Source of the DNA: Candidatus Villigracilis adiacens
GTDB lineage: Bacteria > Chloroflexota > Anaerolineae > Anaerolineales > Villigracilaceae
NCBI GenBank assembly: GCA_016703605.1
Contig: JADJBU010000022.1
Coordinates: 744,001-808,000 of the forward strand
Reading direction: 5' to 3'
DNA: 64,000 nucleotides
Position numbers and translations under genes: made by a program. Under the pieces are notes generated by a model that searched no databases, was not told the DNA's origin, and saw nothing but the letters and a program-made list of their open reading frames with translations. Positions 40,550-49,540 of this stretch are shown here, piece after piece (positions within the stretch are counted from its first letter, which is position 1; every line of letters begins with the position of its first letter).

Positions 40550-43513
40550 CTACGGTCTTTGCAGGTACCATTCCTCAAGGGCATTCAGACCCTTTGCCCA
40601 TACAAATTGCCGCGAGAATGAAGCATCATACAGCGCCTGAATTTGATCTTCAATGTGCTGCGAAACGGGATATATGCCTTCTCCGCGCCAGGTAAGAATG
40701 ATGAAGTCCTGCCTTTGGGTGTAAACGTCGAAATATTTCCCAAGGTTTTCCGGTTGGAGCGCCACGCTATAGCCTAGGTTGACATACCACGTGTCTCCCC
40801 GGCGAATGTAAAAGTAATCAATGCCGAGGTCGCGGTACATTGGATAGACCGTTTCCGGGTCGCCAAACATCAGGGTCTCATAATAAGGGGCGGTGTTGGT
40901 GACTGCTTCGTAGTGATGCACGAGCTTATCACGCGGGAGCAGGGGCGAAAACAGGCAGGGTTCGACCGCCGCGAAGCCATTCAGGTTAAGGACCTGCGCC
41001 GCGCCGGGCACCGCCTCCTGGATGGCAAGGCAATGGAAGACATCCGACCGGTCGCCGGAGCCGGGACCATAGGAAACCACCCTGCCATAAGCTGGAATGG
41101 CGCCTTGTGAGCCTGTGAGAAAACGCCCGCCGCCGGCTACTTTATCGAACCCGAAGAGGGACTGAAATTGAAAAAAAGCCAGGGCAAGACATCCCAGATA
41201 GGCGATGCTCAATACAGCCGCGCGCCATGGGAAAATCGAAATGAGGAGAAAAAAGAAAAGCAGGAGCACTAAGAACTCAGCCCCGACAAGCACACCTGCA
41301 TACAAAACCGATTTCCGATTTTCAAAAAGCGAGGGGGCGAGCACGACAATACTGTCGTTCTTTGAATTCGAGTACAGGTTTTTGACGACCGGCGTCATCT
41401 CGTCATATTCGATATGCACTACGCGGGCGTCTGGCCCGCTTTCGAACAGGATTTCCACCTTCGCATTCCAGCCGGCGCGGAAGGAATAGATCAGCATGTC
41501 GGCGCCGTCACTTTGAAGGTAATTCCCTCCGCGCCGCCAGTCGCCTGAATTTTCGAGCGATTGGATCGGGATATTTTTTCCGTTAACTTTCAGGCTTTTC
41601 AGGCGGACGATCTGCGGGTCTGAAAGGGGAGCGCTTTCATCCAAAGTATATATCTTGACGGTGTGGGGAACGGGTACAACGCGGGATAATGGGCTGGCAG
41701 GAAGACGCATGGAAAAATAGAACAACCCCGCCACCAGGGAGAACACGAGGATGATCTGACGATTTTCGACAGGGATGGATGAAATATTCGAAAGGATGCC
41801 GCGCATTGAAAAAAAACACGCAAAACTCCCCAGCAGGAAAGCGGGCAGGATGAATATCCATCGGGTTGCGGGAGGGCGGTACCAAAAACCGGGCCAAAAG
41901 TTTGCCATGATCAATACCCATGCCAGCCCAAACAAACCTGAAACCCCGTAAACCAGCAACGGTGTATTAAGAGGGACGCTCAATACTTTCGCCCGCCATT
42001 CTTCTACCTGAAGGCTCAATGATCGAAAAAAAGAGCCGGCAGAATGCAGAAAAAAGACCACCAGTGAAAAAAAGACGAGGATCGGGATGACATCCAAAAA
42101 GATCAACATGCGTTGCAGGCTGGCTTGTTTGATGACTGAAGTAAGCAGTACCTTAAGGATGTAAAGCGCAATAAAAACCAGCCAGTAAGATAAAACTGGG
42201 CGCAGGGAGGGTTGACTTGAATCCTTAAAAAGCCTGAGAATCAGCCAGATGCCGCCCCCTATCATCAAGAGTGAGTAAGCCTGAAAGACTATTGATATTG
42301 ATCCATCATCCACTCGTAAGATGCTCGCCGGGTAGGCAAACAAAGAGAGCGCTCCATCCGCCAAGGCTTGCAGGGTGTCGCCTGGGCTTGGAAGGGCAGC
42401 GGACTGGCTGAGGGAAGCATCGAGGTAAAATATCAAGGCTTTGCTGGACCATGGCGCAAAACGTTCCTCCAAGATAAGAGGTTGAAAGACAGCGGCGGGT
42501 TGAAGTTCTGGGACGCCGACATAAGCCCAATTCAAGCCGAGGGATACAGCCGCAGATAAGCCGCCGTAAACCAGCAAAATCAATGGGTGGCGAAGGGAGG
42601 CGGTTCTTCTCATCATCATGAGGGCAACCAGTACCACAGCGAAAATCCACCCGACAAAGGCGTAAAAAATCCCCCCGAGGATCGGGAAAGCCAATACGAC
42701 CGGAAGCATGGCATGGAAGATCCAGCGCTGCGCGCCTGCCGGTAATATGATGAAGTAACAGGCGGACCAGGCAAGGAACAGGAAGAATGCCCCGGTCTGC
42801 AGGTGGAAGCGAGCCGGTTCCATATCCAACAGGTTGGAAGTCAGGACCAATACCATGACAAGGTCGGGAAAAATCTGGAAATATGGAAAGGCGCCATGTT
42901 GATGGAAGGGAGAGACGATCAGACGCATGACCTGCCTGGCAAGCATGGCAATGCCGACCAGAAAGATGACCCCGACGATCTGGATGGTAAATTGATTGGT
43001 GAAGGCGGTGAAAAAGAGTAGGACGCCCTGACCGCGGCCTGATAGATAGTCATACAGAATGGGATGCCCCGGATCCATCCAGGTGCCATGAAGCAGGCGG
43101 GTCTCGGCAAAATAGGCAAAATATTGATGCAAGCCGCCATCCTTGAAAAGTTCTAACAAGATTCCTTTGGCAAGCAAGATCGAGGCAATAACCGTAACCA
43201 GAACGATGCGCAGGATGATTGACCCAAATCTGAAAACTCCTGAATCGTTTTTGGCGCTGATCCAATCCCAAAGGTCGACCGCAGCCAACCCGGATCCGGG
43301 CTGAAGAAAATAGAAGTAAATGACAATGACAAATATTGGGAAGCAAACCCAAAAATATAGCAGGTTCAACAAGCCGAGAATAAACCCAATGACCGTTAAG
43401 AATCCGCAACCGACGAAGAAGGAAATAAGCCCAAGATCATCCCTCTTAGCGGATGAAGGTCTTCGTTGGCAATCGGGATATATAGCCCGCCAGGGCAAGA
43501 ATAAAAATAACAA
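40550..43513 (-). CDS. Large membrane protein, YfhO/GT-C-like (A), main part
   Basis: A protein of about 965 residues after removing the out-of-frame N terminus (the true frame begins near KRDDLGLISFFVG). It has about 14 membrane helices. An early extracytoplasmic loop GGLHQYFAYFAETRLLHGTW contains the acidic region of GT-C enzymes. A later extracytoplasmic beta-domain (KSLKVNGKNIPIQSLENSGD ... VEILFESGP) is shared with the protein at 51818-53596. The C-terminal part (YRDLGIDYFYIRRGDTWYVN) is soluble. Likely transfers or polymerises a lipid-linked sugar. The N terminus is in another frame (43446-43721). Confidence 0.75.
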   Translation of the reverse strand: MLFLFLPWRAIYPDCQRRPSSAKRDDLGLISFFVGCGFLTVIGFILGLLNLLYFWVCFPIFVIVIYFYFLQPGSGLAAVDLWDWISAKNDSGVFRFGSIILRIVLVTVIASILLAKGILLELFKDGGLHQYFAYFAETRLLHGTWMDPGHPILYDYLSGRGQGVLLFFTAFTNQFTIQIVGVIFLVGIAMLARQVMRLIVSPFHQHGAFPYFQIFPDLVMVLVLTSNLLDMEPARFHLQTGAFFLFLAWSACYFIILPAGAQRWIFHAMLPVVLAFPILGGIFYAFVGWIFAVVLVALMMMRRTASLRHPLILLVYGGLSAAVSLGLNWAYVGVPELQPAAVFQPLILEERFAPWSSKALIFYLDASLSQSAALPSPGDTLQALADGALSLFAYPASILRVDDGSISIVFQAYSLLMIGGGIWLILRLFKDSSQPSLRPVLSYWLVFIALYILKVLLTSVIKQASLQRMLIFLDVIPILVFFSLVVFFLHSAGSFFRSLSLQVEEWRAKVLSVPLNTPLLVYGVSGLFGLAWVLIMANFWPGFWYRPPATRWIFILPAFLLGSFACFFSMRGILSNISSIPVENRQIILVFSLVAGLFYFSMRLPASPLSRVVPVPHTVKIYTLDESAPLSDPQIVRLKSLKVNGKNIPIQSLENSGDWRRGGNYLQSDGADMLIYSFRAGWNAKVEILFESGPDARVVHIEYDEMTPVVKNLYSNSKNDSIVVLAPSLFENRKSVLYAGVLVGAEFLVLLLFFFLLISIFPWRAAVLSIAYLGCLALAFFQFQSLFGFDKVAGGGRFLTGSQGAIPAYGRVVSYGPGSGDRSDVFHCLAIQEAVPGAAQVLNLNGFAAVEPCLFSPLLPRDKLVHHYEAVTNTAPYYETLMFGDPETVYPMYRDLGIDYFYIRRGDTWYVNLGYSVALQPENLGKYFDVYTQRQDFIILTWRGEGIYPVSQHIEDQIQALYDASFSRQFVWAKGLNALEEWYLQRP

Positions 43514-43721
43514 AATAGGGCGTCAGCAATAAAACGCAGATGTTGTATAAAAAAACGCGGGGGCCGCCATAAACAAAAATGTCAATAATAGGGGGCGGGA
43601 AGTATTGAACAATGGTTACAGCCAATATGGCTGGCAGGAGCAGGATGGCGCCTGCAGAAAATAATTTGCTGTGCCTGATCGGTAATTGAAAAATTTCATA
43701 ATAGCACTCAACAATGAACAT
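43446..43721 (-). CDS. Large membrane protein A, N-terminal fragment
   Basis: 91 residues with two membrane helices (AGAILLLPAILAVTIVQYF and CVLLLTPYFVIFILALAGY) ending GYISRLPTKTFIR. A one-base indel near 43450 (CCGCTAAGAGG) would join it to KRDDLGLISFF in the frame at 40550-43513, completing protein A at about 1,055 residues. This is the true translation start of A (MFIVECYY). Confidence 0.65.
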   Translation of the reverse strand: MFIVECYYEIFQLPIRHSKLFSAGAILLLPAILAVTIVQYFPPPIIDIFVYGGPRVFLYNICVLLLTPYFVIFILALAGYISRLPTKTFIR

Positions 43722-43861
43722 CGCGAAAGAATTGATAGCTTTTCTGAAGGCTCAACTTCTACGCCGATATTTCCCCCAACGAAGAACTAAACAGGAAGAC
43801 CATGGAGCAATCTCTAAGCCAAACATCAGCTGTACAGATTACATTTCCATAAACAAATTTA

Positions 43862-44569
43862 TCAAATTGTATCAACAGGTATACTTCCTTTGCGGTTTTG
43901 TACATTCTGTAATTTACGAAGTAGTATTGGTAGTATGATACCACTCAGGCACGTCAAAAATGATAACACCGATGCTATAAGCAAAAATGGAAAACCGCGG
44001 GGTGAGTAGTAAAACGTTAAAATCTTGTCGTCAGGTTCAATCACAACCCCACGTAGAACGCCATTTACTATGAATATTTTACGGGGTTTTCCATCGATTT
44101 CAGCCTTCCAGCCCGGATAGTACGCATCAGCCAGTACTGCCAAACCTTCGTCGGGTGAGTTCAATATAATTTCAATTCGGGTGCTTCCAAAATGGGTAAT
44201 GGTGAGTCTATTAACCTGTCCAATTGAACGCTTGGTGATCCCGGATGGTAATTCATAGGGAAATGCCTCGATCACAGCCTGACTTCTAGGATCAACCTTG
44301 GAGTCCCCCAGCAAAGACAAGGCTTTGTCAAAATCTTTTACGGGCCGCACTGAGTTAATCATATATGCCCGAGGCATTGCCAATAAATCACGGTAAATGG
44401 TTACATTTGAATCACTATAGACGGGTTTGATTGTTGGGTCAGTTATCTTCGATAGTGGCCCGGTTGGCGAATCAACCAGGTATTCAACTGCAAAAGCATT
44501 GTAAATCGATCTGTGGGCAAAATAATCATCCCAAGATGGATAAGCTGCGTCCGGAGTGATGCGGGCCAA
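43862..44569 (-). CDS. YfhO-like membrane protein B, C-terminal fragment
   Basis: The frame from about RIGLHYTERLARITPDAAYP carries the soluble beta-rich extracytoplasmic domain ending with the YfhO hallmark LADAYYPGWKAEIDGKPRKI, FIVNGVLRGVVIEPDDKI and a final membrane helix. Similar 'YYPGW' endings occur at 48104-49540 and 50761-51712. It continues protein B from the frame at 44443-45576; the joining indel lies near 44625 (AAAATTATTTTC). YfhO-type proteins transfer sugars to extracytoplasmic polymers in characterised bacteria. Confidence 0.72.
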   Translation of the reverse strand: MARITPDAAYPSWDDYFAHRSIYNAFAVEYLVDSPTGPLSKITDPTIKPVYSDSNVTIYRDLLAMPRAYMINSVRPVKDFDKALSLLGDSKVDPRSQAVIEAFPYELPSGITKRSIGQVNRLTITHFGSTRIEIILNSPDEGLAVLADAYYPGWKAEIDGKPRKIFIVNGVLRGVVIEPDDKILTFYYSPRGFPFLLIASVLSFLTCLSGIILPILLRKLQNVQNRKGSIPVDTI

Positions 44570-45576
44570 GCGTTCGGTGTAGTGTAGTCCAATTCTTTCA
44601 TCGAAAGCAGATTGAAAATAATTTTAGCAGTTCTGTCGACTTGCAAAGGATTTAGGCTGGTTAGCTCACTGAGTCCGAATGCATTACCTACATTAGGAAT
44701 CATTATCCCCTGAGACGATAAAATGCGCGGATTGCCTTCTTCTACACCAGCAACAGATTGTAAAAAAACAATGTGCTTTGGTGGTATTGCATAAGGATCC
44801 TCAACAGGTGCAAGACGATAATCTGCCTGTACCAGGATGGAAATAAAGCTGATTACTGCTATTACCATTAAAGCGGCTGCAATAAATATTCGGCGCCACA
44901 TCATGGCTATCGCCGCAAAGCAGACAATGGCGAGTATCATAAGGCGCAGCAATTCGTCGTTAATACCAAAGCCAAGCCGTACAAAAAAAATCAATTCCCC
45001 GGCCGCGACGACAGCAGTAGACCATGCCAATCCCATTTGCTCTGTTTTACGCCTGGCTGAAATCAATACAACCGTGACCCACGTTATCATCACAAGCGCT
45101 GAAGGTAGGATGCCCAATGCAAGCGAGCCACGGAAGTAAGTGGAATCAACCAAGGCAGATGAGAGAGCATTTTTAAAAATCGGCCAGGTTACGCCTGCCG
45201 TTATCGCCCCAAAGATAAACAAGAACACTGGAGGGATTATCAACCATCGAAGCGATGATGAACGCAAATTCTCTGCCCCCATGCGCAAAGACAGGCAACA
45301 CATAACGATAAAACCGGCACAATGTGGCGGGGGAAAATTTATCCGGTCAAGCCCCGGCACGTTCCACAATGAATATCCGAATCTACCGCTAATAATGATC
45401 AAAAAACTAAACACCAAAATGGTAATGATCGGAAATAATAAGAGGGGCCGCTTTGCTTTTTGGTCAGGCAACATAAAAGCGGTCAATCCGTGAATGGAAA
45501 GAAGGAGTCCGCTTGTACCCATGACCAAGGGAAATCCCTCCCAATTTATCTGTGCTGAAATAAATGTCCATCCCAA
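44443..45576 (-). CDS. YfhO-like membrane protein B, middle fragment 2
   Basis: The true sequence runs from LGWTFISAQINWEGFPLVMG to about GNAFGLSELTSLNPLQVDRTA, with about nine membrane helices. It then enters the extracytoplasmic segment RLAPVEDPYAIPPKHIVFLQ that precedes the C-terminal domain. Beyond 44625 the frame is out of register. The N-terminal join is near 45565, where the upstream fragment reads GQIRSPWDG and this one reads LGWTFISAQ. Confidence 0.7.
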   Translation of the reverse strand: MGWTFISAQINWEGFPLVMGTSGLLLSIHGLTAFMLPDQKAKRPLLLFPIITILVFSFLIIISGRFGYSLWNVPGLDRINFPPPHCAGFIVMCCLSLRMGAENLRSSSLRWLIIPPVFLFIFGAITAGVTWPIFKNALSSALVDSTYFRGSLALGILPSALVMITWVTVVLISARRKTEQMGLAWSTAVVAAGELIFFVRLGFGINDELLRLMILAIVCFAAIAMMWRRIFIAAALMVIAVISFISILVQADYRLAPVEDPYAIPPKHIVFLQSVAGVEEGNPRILSSQGIMIPNVGNAFGLSELTSLNPLQVDRTAKIIFNLLSMKELDYTTPNAWPASLRTQLIHLGMIILPTDRFTMLLQLNTWLIRQPGHYRR

Positions 45577-46139
45577 GGCGACCTAATCTGCCCAAACAGG
45601 AAGGGCCAAATTGATATGGTGAAATTTAAAAAATTTGTGCCACCCAATCCATATGATCCTGGCGAATGAATGGAATAAGTTTGCCCAAGCGCTTCAAAAA
45701 ACAACCATAACTGGGGAGCGGCAATTAACAGCCCCAACCCAACTCCCATCAAACCAAGCAAGGGTACTTTTATAGGAGTTTGAGTCCTTGCCTGAAACCA
45801 GCACCATCCGAAAAGAATGGATGCACTGAGGGATGATAAGGCCGAAATTTGCGGCTGACCACTGAGCCACAAAAAGCCAAAAGCAAGCGCGAACTGACCC
45901 ACTTGCCTTACAACATGCATGCGCTCGTCGAAAAGATAGACCACAGAAAGGAAAAGCCAGGGAATTATCATTACCCCATTTATGAATCCAGGAATGGTAT
46001 TAAGCCACAGAAGTAACCTGAATAGGCATAAAACAACCCGCCTATCAGAATGGATGGCGCCGTTGAGCAAAAACGCCGCACCAGCAACATTGATCCAATC
46101 CCAGCAAAAAGTAATTTCGCAACAAGTAGAATATTCCAC
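45546..46139 (-). CDS. YfhO-like membrane protein B, middle fragment 1
   Basis: The first ~40 residues are out of register. The true part starts near LWLNTIPGFINGVMIIPWLF and includes GFLWLSGQPQISALSSLSAS, a Gly-Gln-Pro-Gln motif typical of YfhO-type proteins, and five membrane helices to SIWPFLFGQIR. It joins the N-terminal fragment by an indel near 46005 (TCTGTGGCTTAATACC). Confidence 0.68.
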   Translation of the reverse strand: MEYSTCCEITFCWDWINVAGAAFLLNGAIHSDRRVVLCLFRLLLWLNTIPGFINGVMIIPWLFLSVVYLFDERMHVVRQVGQFALAFGFLWLSGQPQISALSSLSASILFGWCWFQARTQTPIKVPLLGLMGVGLGLLIAAPQLWLFFEALGQTYSIHSPGSYGLGGTNFLNFTISIWPFLFGQIRSPWDGHLFQHR

Positions 46140-46510
46140 AAATACGGATTACCGAAGATTTCAATCCATTCAAGTGGCAAAAAAAACTGGTTTTCATACT
46201 GTGGGGCAAATGGAAGCCCAAGAGACGCATAGGGATTCCACAAAGGAAGTTCGCCAAGTTCGAGAAAGTGGCGGGTCACCTTCCGCCAAGGCCAATCAAC
46301 ATGAGGGAAGGAAAAATTATCAACAGCGGTCAAATTCGCTGGCATATTCAAGTTGCCCATGGGACCATTATCAGTATAAAGACCATATGGCAAGGGCCAG
46401 AAAGACAGCCCCATGATGGTTGGCAATAAATGAGTGATACTGACTATAAAGAGAAGTATTATTACTGCAATCCCAAAGTTGGAGCGTGCGGCAATATTTC
46501 TTTTAGCCAT
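45980..46510 (-). CDS. YfhO-like membrane protein B, N-terminal fragment
   Basis: Start MAKRNIAARSNFG, first helix, then an extracytoplasmic loop WRKVTRHFLELGELPLWNPY ... PFAPQYENQFFLPLEW, the conserved 'G-x-x-P-L-W-N-P-Y' signature of YfhO/GT-C proteins, then helices to IGGLFYAYSGYF. It overlaps the end of the upstream membrane gene by 49 bases. Joined to the next three fragments it gives a protein of about 870 residues. Confidence 0.72.
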   Translation of the reverse strand: MAKRNIAARSNFGIAVIILLFIVSITHLLPTIMGLSFWPLPYGLYTDNGPMGNLNMPANLTAVDNFSFPHVDWPWRKVTRHFLELGELPLWNPYASLGLPFAPQYENQFFLPLEWIEIFGNPYLWNILLVAKLLFAGIGSMLLVRRFCSTAPSILIGGLFYAYSGYFCGLIPFLDS

Positions 46511-47088
46511 TGATATTGAATAATTAAGGTGCCGTGATTTTTCTTTAGCTGAAGTGATATATCCATTATCTTTTCACTAAACCCAAGCAGAACTCCCCAG
46601 GCTCTACATACCAAACCAACATAGTAAAGCCACCGTGATTGCAGAAAATAGCGATCACCAGCCTGTTTCACCACCCCAATATCCTGTAAACGCTGTAACC
46701 GTACCCCAACGGAATTCGAGGGATTATAGCGGTCAATCACCTCATTGATCGTTTGCCCTTGTGCGTCAATTTCCCGCAAGAGGCGAACACGAATGGATGT
46801 TTCTGTCATGTTGAACAAATGAAAATAAACGTGTCCGATGGCGTTATATGTCAAAATACAATACACCGCTCCCCAGAGTTGACCGGCTAAATCCAGGTAT
46901 CGTAAAACGAGAAACCATTCGAGCAGCCCCAGCGGCAAATTACCCAGAAGGATACAAACAAGCGCCAATTTTTGCGCAGATACCGGCTGATTAAAATACC
47001 TGGCAGTTCGGCTGGTTATGATATGCAGGGCAAGGATCAATGCAGGTGAGATGAGGAGTAAAAGCAGGGAAAAGTTTAGGGAGTCCAT
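46462..47088 (-). CDS. Membrane protein with winged-helix-like C-terminal domain (1)
   Basis: The 208-residue protein has three membrane helices in the first ~95 residues (LLLLLISPALILALHII, LALVCILLGNLPLGLLEWF, GAVYCILTYNAIGHVYFHL). It then has a compact domain SIRVRLLREIDAQGQTINEV ... GVRLQRLQDIGVVKQAGDRY that reads as a winged helix (helix-helix-recognition helix-wing), and a short amphipathic end. The paired gene at 47095-47631 has the same plan. Both lie between YfhO-like genes. Winged helices attached to the membrane suggest sensing or protein docking rather than free DNA binding. Function unknown. Confidence 0.68.
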   Translation of the reverse strand: MDSLNFSLLLLLISPALILALHIITSRTARYFNQPVSAQKLALVCILLGNLPLGLLEWFLVLRYLDLAGQLWGAVYCILTYNAIGHVYFHLFNMTETSIRVRLLREIDAQGQTINEVIDRYNPSNSVGVRLQRLQDIGVVKQAGDRYFLQSRWLYYVGLVCRAWGVLLGFSEKIMDISLQLKKNHGTLIIQYQWLKEILPHAPTLGLQ

Positions 47089-47094
47089 TGTTTG

Positions 47095-47631
47095 TTATCC
47101 TTCACCGGGCTTTAGACCCAACAACTGGCGCAACATCATAAATGGGCGGATAAATATTCTTCCCAATCGGGTAAGACGCAAAGCGCCATTCTCGGATTTC
47201 TCAATATATCCTGAAACAAGCAGGTCATTGATTCGCGGACCCATATCATCCTTTGAGAGCAGGTATTTCTTCATCTCATCAAGTGTCAGTCCCTCAGGCA
47301 TATGGGCTTGAAGATACAAACTCAACCTCACTGCGGGTGAACCATCCTGGGCAGTTGGGTAGAGAAAAAAATAGCCGCCACCCATTGCGCCGTGGAGTAA
47401 ATAAGCAGCCATCCATTCACTTAATGTAAACCTGGGCAGGTATTGCAATATGCTCCAATTATTCTCCAGAAAATATATAAATAAAACCAGTATTGGAGGG
47501 ACAATTACAAAAATTACGATCAGAGTTAGCCAAGGGGATAGTAAACGATTATTGCGCCAAATCAAAATATGTATAATTTGGGAAATAATAAAAAATACAA
47601 AGGCATTAATCAGGATGTATAAATAGTTCAT
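47095..47631 (-). CDS. Membrane protein with winged-helix-like C-terminal domain (2)
   Basis: The start MNYLYILINAF at 47631 follows AGGAATC; the longer frame begins near the poly-C tract. 178 residues: three membrane helices (VFFIISQIIHILIW, LIVIFVIVPPILVLFIYFL, MAAYLLHGAMGGGYFFL), then SPAVRLSLYLQAHMPEGLTL ... MGPRINDLLVSGYIEKSENG, a winged-helix-like fold with 'LTLxxM..xL' and a hairpin wing, then a final amphipathic helix. Six bases separate it from gene (1). A divergent tandem duplicate with unknown role. Confidence 0.66.
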   Translation of the reverse strand: MNYLYILINAFVFFIISQIIHILIWRNNRLLSPWLTLIVIFVIVPPILVLFIYFLENNWSILQYLPRFTLSEWMAAYLLHGAMGGGYFFLYPTAQDGSPAVRLSLYLQAHMPEGLTLDEMKKYLLSKDDMGPRINDLLVSGYIEKSENGALRLTRLGRIFIRPFMMLRQLLGLKPGEG

Positions 47632-47691
47632 ATTGATTCCTGAGATAGACAAGGCGGTTGATTCCAAATTGTTTTGCATTACCCAACGGGG

Positions 47692-47714
47692 CCCCCCCCC
47701 CCCCCCCCCCCCCC
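47692..47714. repeat. Homopolymer of 23 C
   Basis: A run of 23 C preceded by GGGG lies about 60 bases upstream of the membrane/winged-helix gene. Two more C-rich tracts lie at 48040-48058 and 48160-48178. In bacterial genomes such runs are either phase-variation tracts or assembly artefacts; the frameshift-rich context favours the latter. Confidence 0.6.
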
Positions 47715-47844
47715 TCGGTGAAGTCTAGTCTGCAAATTGATTTCATTGTTTGGGACAAGAAACCTGCCCGTTTATTGGGCGGCACTCCTCTTTGTGCAAC
47801 AAGGTTCTCAGGAATATGGACGGTTGTCCTATGCATTACATCAA

Positions 47845-48051
47845 TCAATGAATAAGATAATCTCCGCAAACCCGTCGAGGTTTGGCTGTAGCCGATGTCA
47901 AGGTTTCAAACGCGAATAATATGACAAGAAATACCAAAACCGCTCCTGAAAAAAGAAGAAATGATGGGATTTTTTCCTGATGAGTAAACCTTTCAAAAGC
48001 CACCCCAATACTGAATAACGTAAAAATGGCAATAAACCCCCCCCCACCCAC
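47845..48051 (-). CDS. Membrane-protein fragment between two C-rich tracts
   Basis: The frame encodes two hydrophobic helices (FIAIFTLFSIGVAF and LFSGAVLVFLVILFAF) and then ATAKPRRVCGDYLIH. It opens inside a C-rich tract (48040-48058) and has no recognisable start. Together with 47715-47844, where no convincing frame exists, this looks like a damaged or misassembled piece of another membrane protein. Confidence 0.35.
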   Translation of the reverse strand: MGGGGFIAIFTLFSIGVAFERFTHQEKIPSFLLFSGAVLVFLVILFAFETLTSATAKPRRVCGDYLIH

Positions 48052-48103
48052 CCAGGGGGACCGCCAAATCCCGATAATAAATGCCTTGCGCAGGCATTTT
48101 TAT

Positions 48104-49540
48104 TCAAATTGGACTAACATGATTTAAACTGAATTCTTCAATTTCCCCCTTGGCCCCGCGCCGCCCCCCCCGCCCCATTTCAACACATGACTGCTTTTCA
48201 TTAACCCTGAGTACATCAGCATCTTTTCCGTCAATGGTCGCTCTCCACCCGGGATAAAACCCATCTTTAATGACCAACAGACCGGATGTAGGCGCCTCAA
48301 AAGCGAAGCGAAGCCGATTCGCCGTGTAAAGCTCTGTGGCTATTTTGGGCAACGGAAATTCGCCGGATTTTGAATCTTTAATTGTTTCAGGGATTGAGCC
48401 TTTCTCCAATATAGGGGGGCCTAATATTTCCCGTGGATCATCTTGAAAAAAAGCCAAAATAGATTCCTGATCATGGAATACCCGATAGTAAGGCGAAAAA
48501 AACACTCTGGGCTTGACCAGTTGCGATTCGATGACGGTTACCCGCTCATCTTCGTATGCAACCCTTAATTCTGGTTCGGATAACAATGGTATATGATCGA
48601 TCCTCTGCTGAGAATTAAAATAACCATGATCCAAAATCAGATACCTGACTCCAATCCAATCAAAAATTGGTTTGACAAGAGTATATTGTTCAAGTTCAAA
48701 ATTCATATACCCAGCGAGTGTGAATGTGGTTGAAATTTCATATCCCCTCAAATCTTCCTCATTGCTTATCAGGCGGACTAAATTATGAAATTCCTGCAAG
48801 CCAAACGGACCTACAACTCCTATATCCTGAATAGCGCCCAATGACGAGGTCTCAGGCTGGATTCCGAAGGTCCGATAGTTTGAACCTGTATGTTCTCGAA
48901 GCCATTGCATATAAGCGGGGGGCTCATCCAATTCGAATTGAACGGGTAAGCCAGTATCCGGCAGGACGATCAAAGAAATATATGTGGCCAAGGCAACAAA
49001 TCCAGTCAGTCCCGCCGTTAGATAACGGTGGTTTAGCAACAGCATTCCACAGGCAAGTACCAGCCCTGAAAGCCCAATCCTTGCCCATAAGAAAACAGAG
49101 TTGGAATTTCCAAAAGGGATATACAAGATCAACTCTGCTGTTAACACAGCCAGGACGCCATATTGTGCCTTGCTTATGGAATACCTAGCCCATCCGGCAG
49201 ATAATCGCAAAGCTGCTATGGCCGCCGAAAACAGGATGAGAGTAATTGAAACATGTTGAAGCGCTTTTCCCATTTCAATGGCATAAAAGCCCCCCTGTTT
49301 ACTAATCAACCACGAAACAAATGCAACAATCAAAACTACCAAACCCGACAGAATTTTTTTGATCCGGGAAAAATCCCACACCTGTATATACTCAAACGCA
49401 AAAACCGACGCTATCACAAAAAAGAATACGGTGAGACCATTGGCGTGTTTGGGAGACTGGCGGCTGATGATCGGCAGATAATTCAGCAGGGAAATGACTG
49501 GGAAGGAAACATAGCGAAGCAGTAAAAACAACCCGCCCAT
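48104..49540 (-). CDS. YfhO-like membrane protein C, C-terminal fragment
   Basis: The frame holds about nine helices, then an extracytoplasmic domain (EPPAYMQWLREHTGSNYRTF, IGVVGPFGLQEFHNLVRLI, IKDGFYPGWRATIDGKDADV) ending in the 'YPGW' motif of YfhO-type proteins. The last ~25 residues after LRVNEKQSCVEM are Gly/Arg-rich and encoded by a C-rich tract (48160-48178), so the native end (usually V-P-x-G-x-H-x-V-x-F) is lost or mis-sequenced. It joins the frame at 49483 by an indel in the T6 tract near 49545. Confidence 0.7.
   Translation of the reverse strand: MGGLFLLLRYVSFPVISLLNYLPIISRQSPKHANGLTVFFFVIASVFAFEYIQVWDFSRIKKILSGLVVLIVAFVSWLISKQGGFYAIEMGKALQHVSITLILFSAAIAALRLSAGWARYSISKAQYGVLAVLTAELILYIPFGNSNSVFLWARIGLSGLVLACGMLLLNHRYLTAGLTGFVALATYISLIVLPDTGLPVQFELDEPPAYMQWLREHTGSNYRTFGIQPETSSLGAIQDIGVVGPFGLQEFHNLVRLISNEEDLRGYEISTTFTLAGYMNFELEQYTLVKPIFDWIGVRYLILDHGYFNSQQRIDHIPLLSEPELRVAYEDERVTVIESQLVKPRVFFSPYYRVFHDQESILAFFQDDPREILGPPILEKGSIPETIKDSKSGEFPLPKIATELYTANRLRFAFEAPTSGLLVIKDGFYPGWRATIDGKDADVLRVNEKQSCVEMGRGGRRGAKGEIEEFSLNHVSPI

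Noticed and set aside
46050..46416. Plus-strand frames over protein B
   Set aside because: They are antisense to a frame with the L-P-L-W-N-P-Y motif of YfhO-like proteins.
47606..47869. 87-residue minus-strand frame across the C homopolymer
   Set aside because: It reads the run as poly-Gly, its length depends on an unreliable tract, and no domain is visible.
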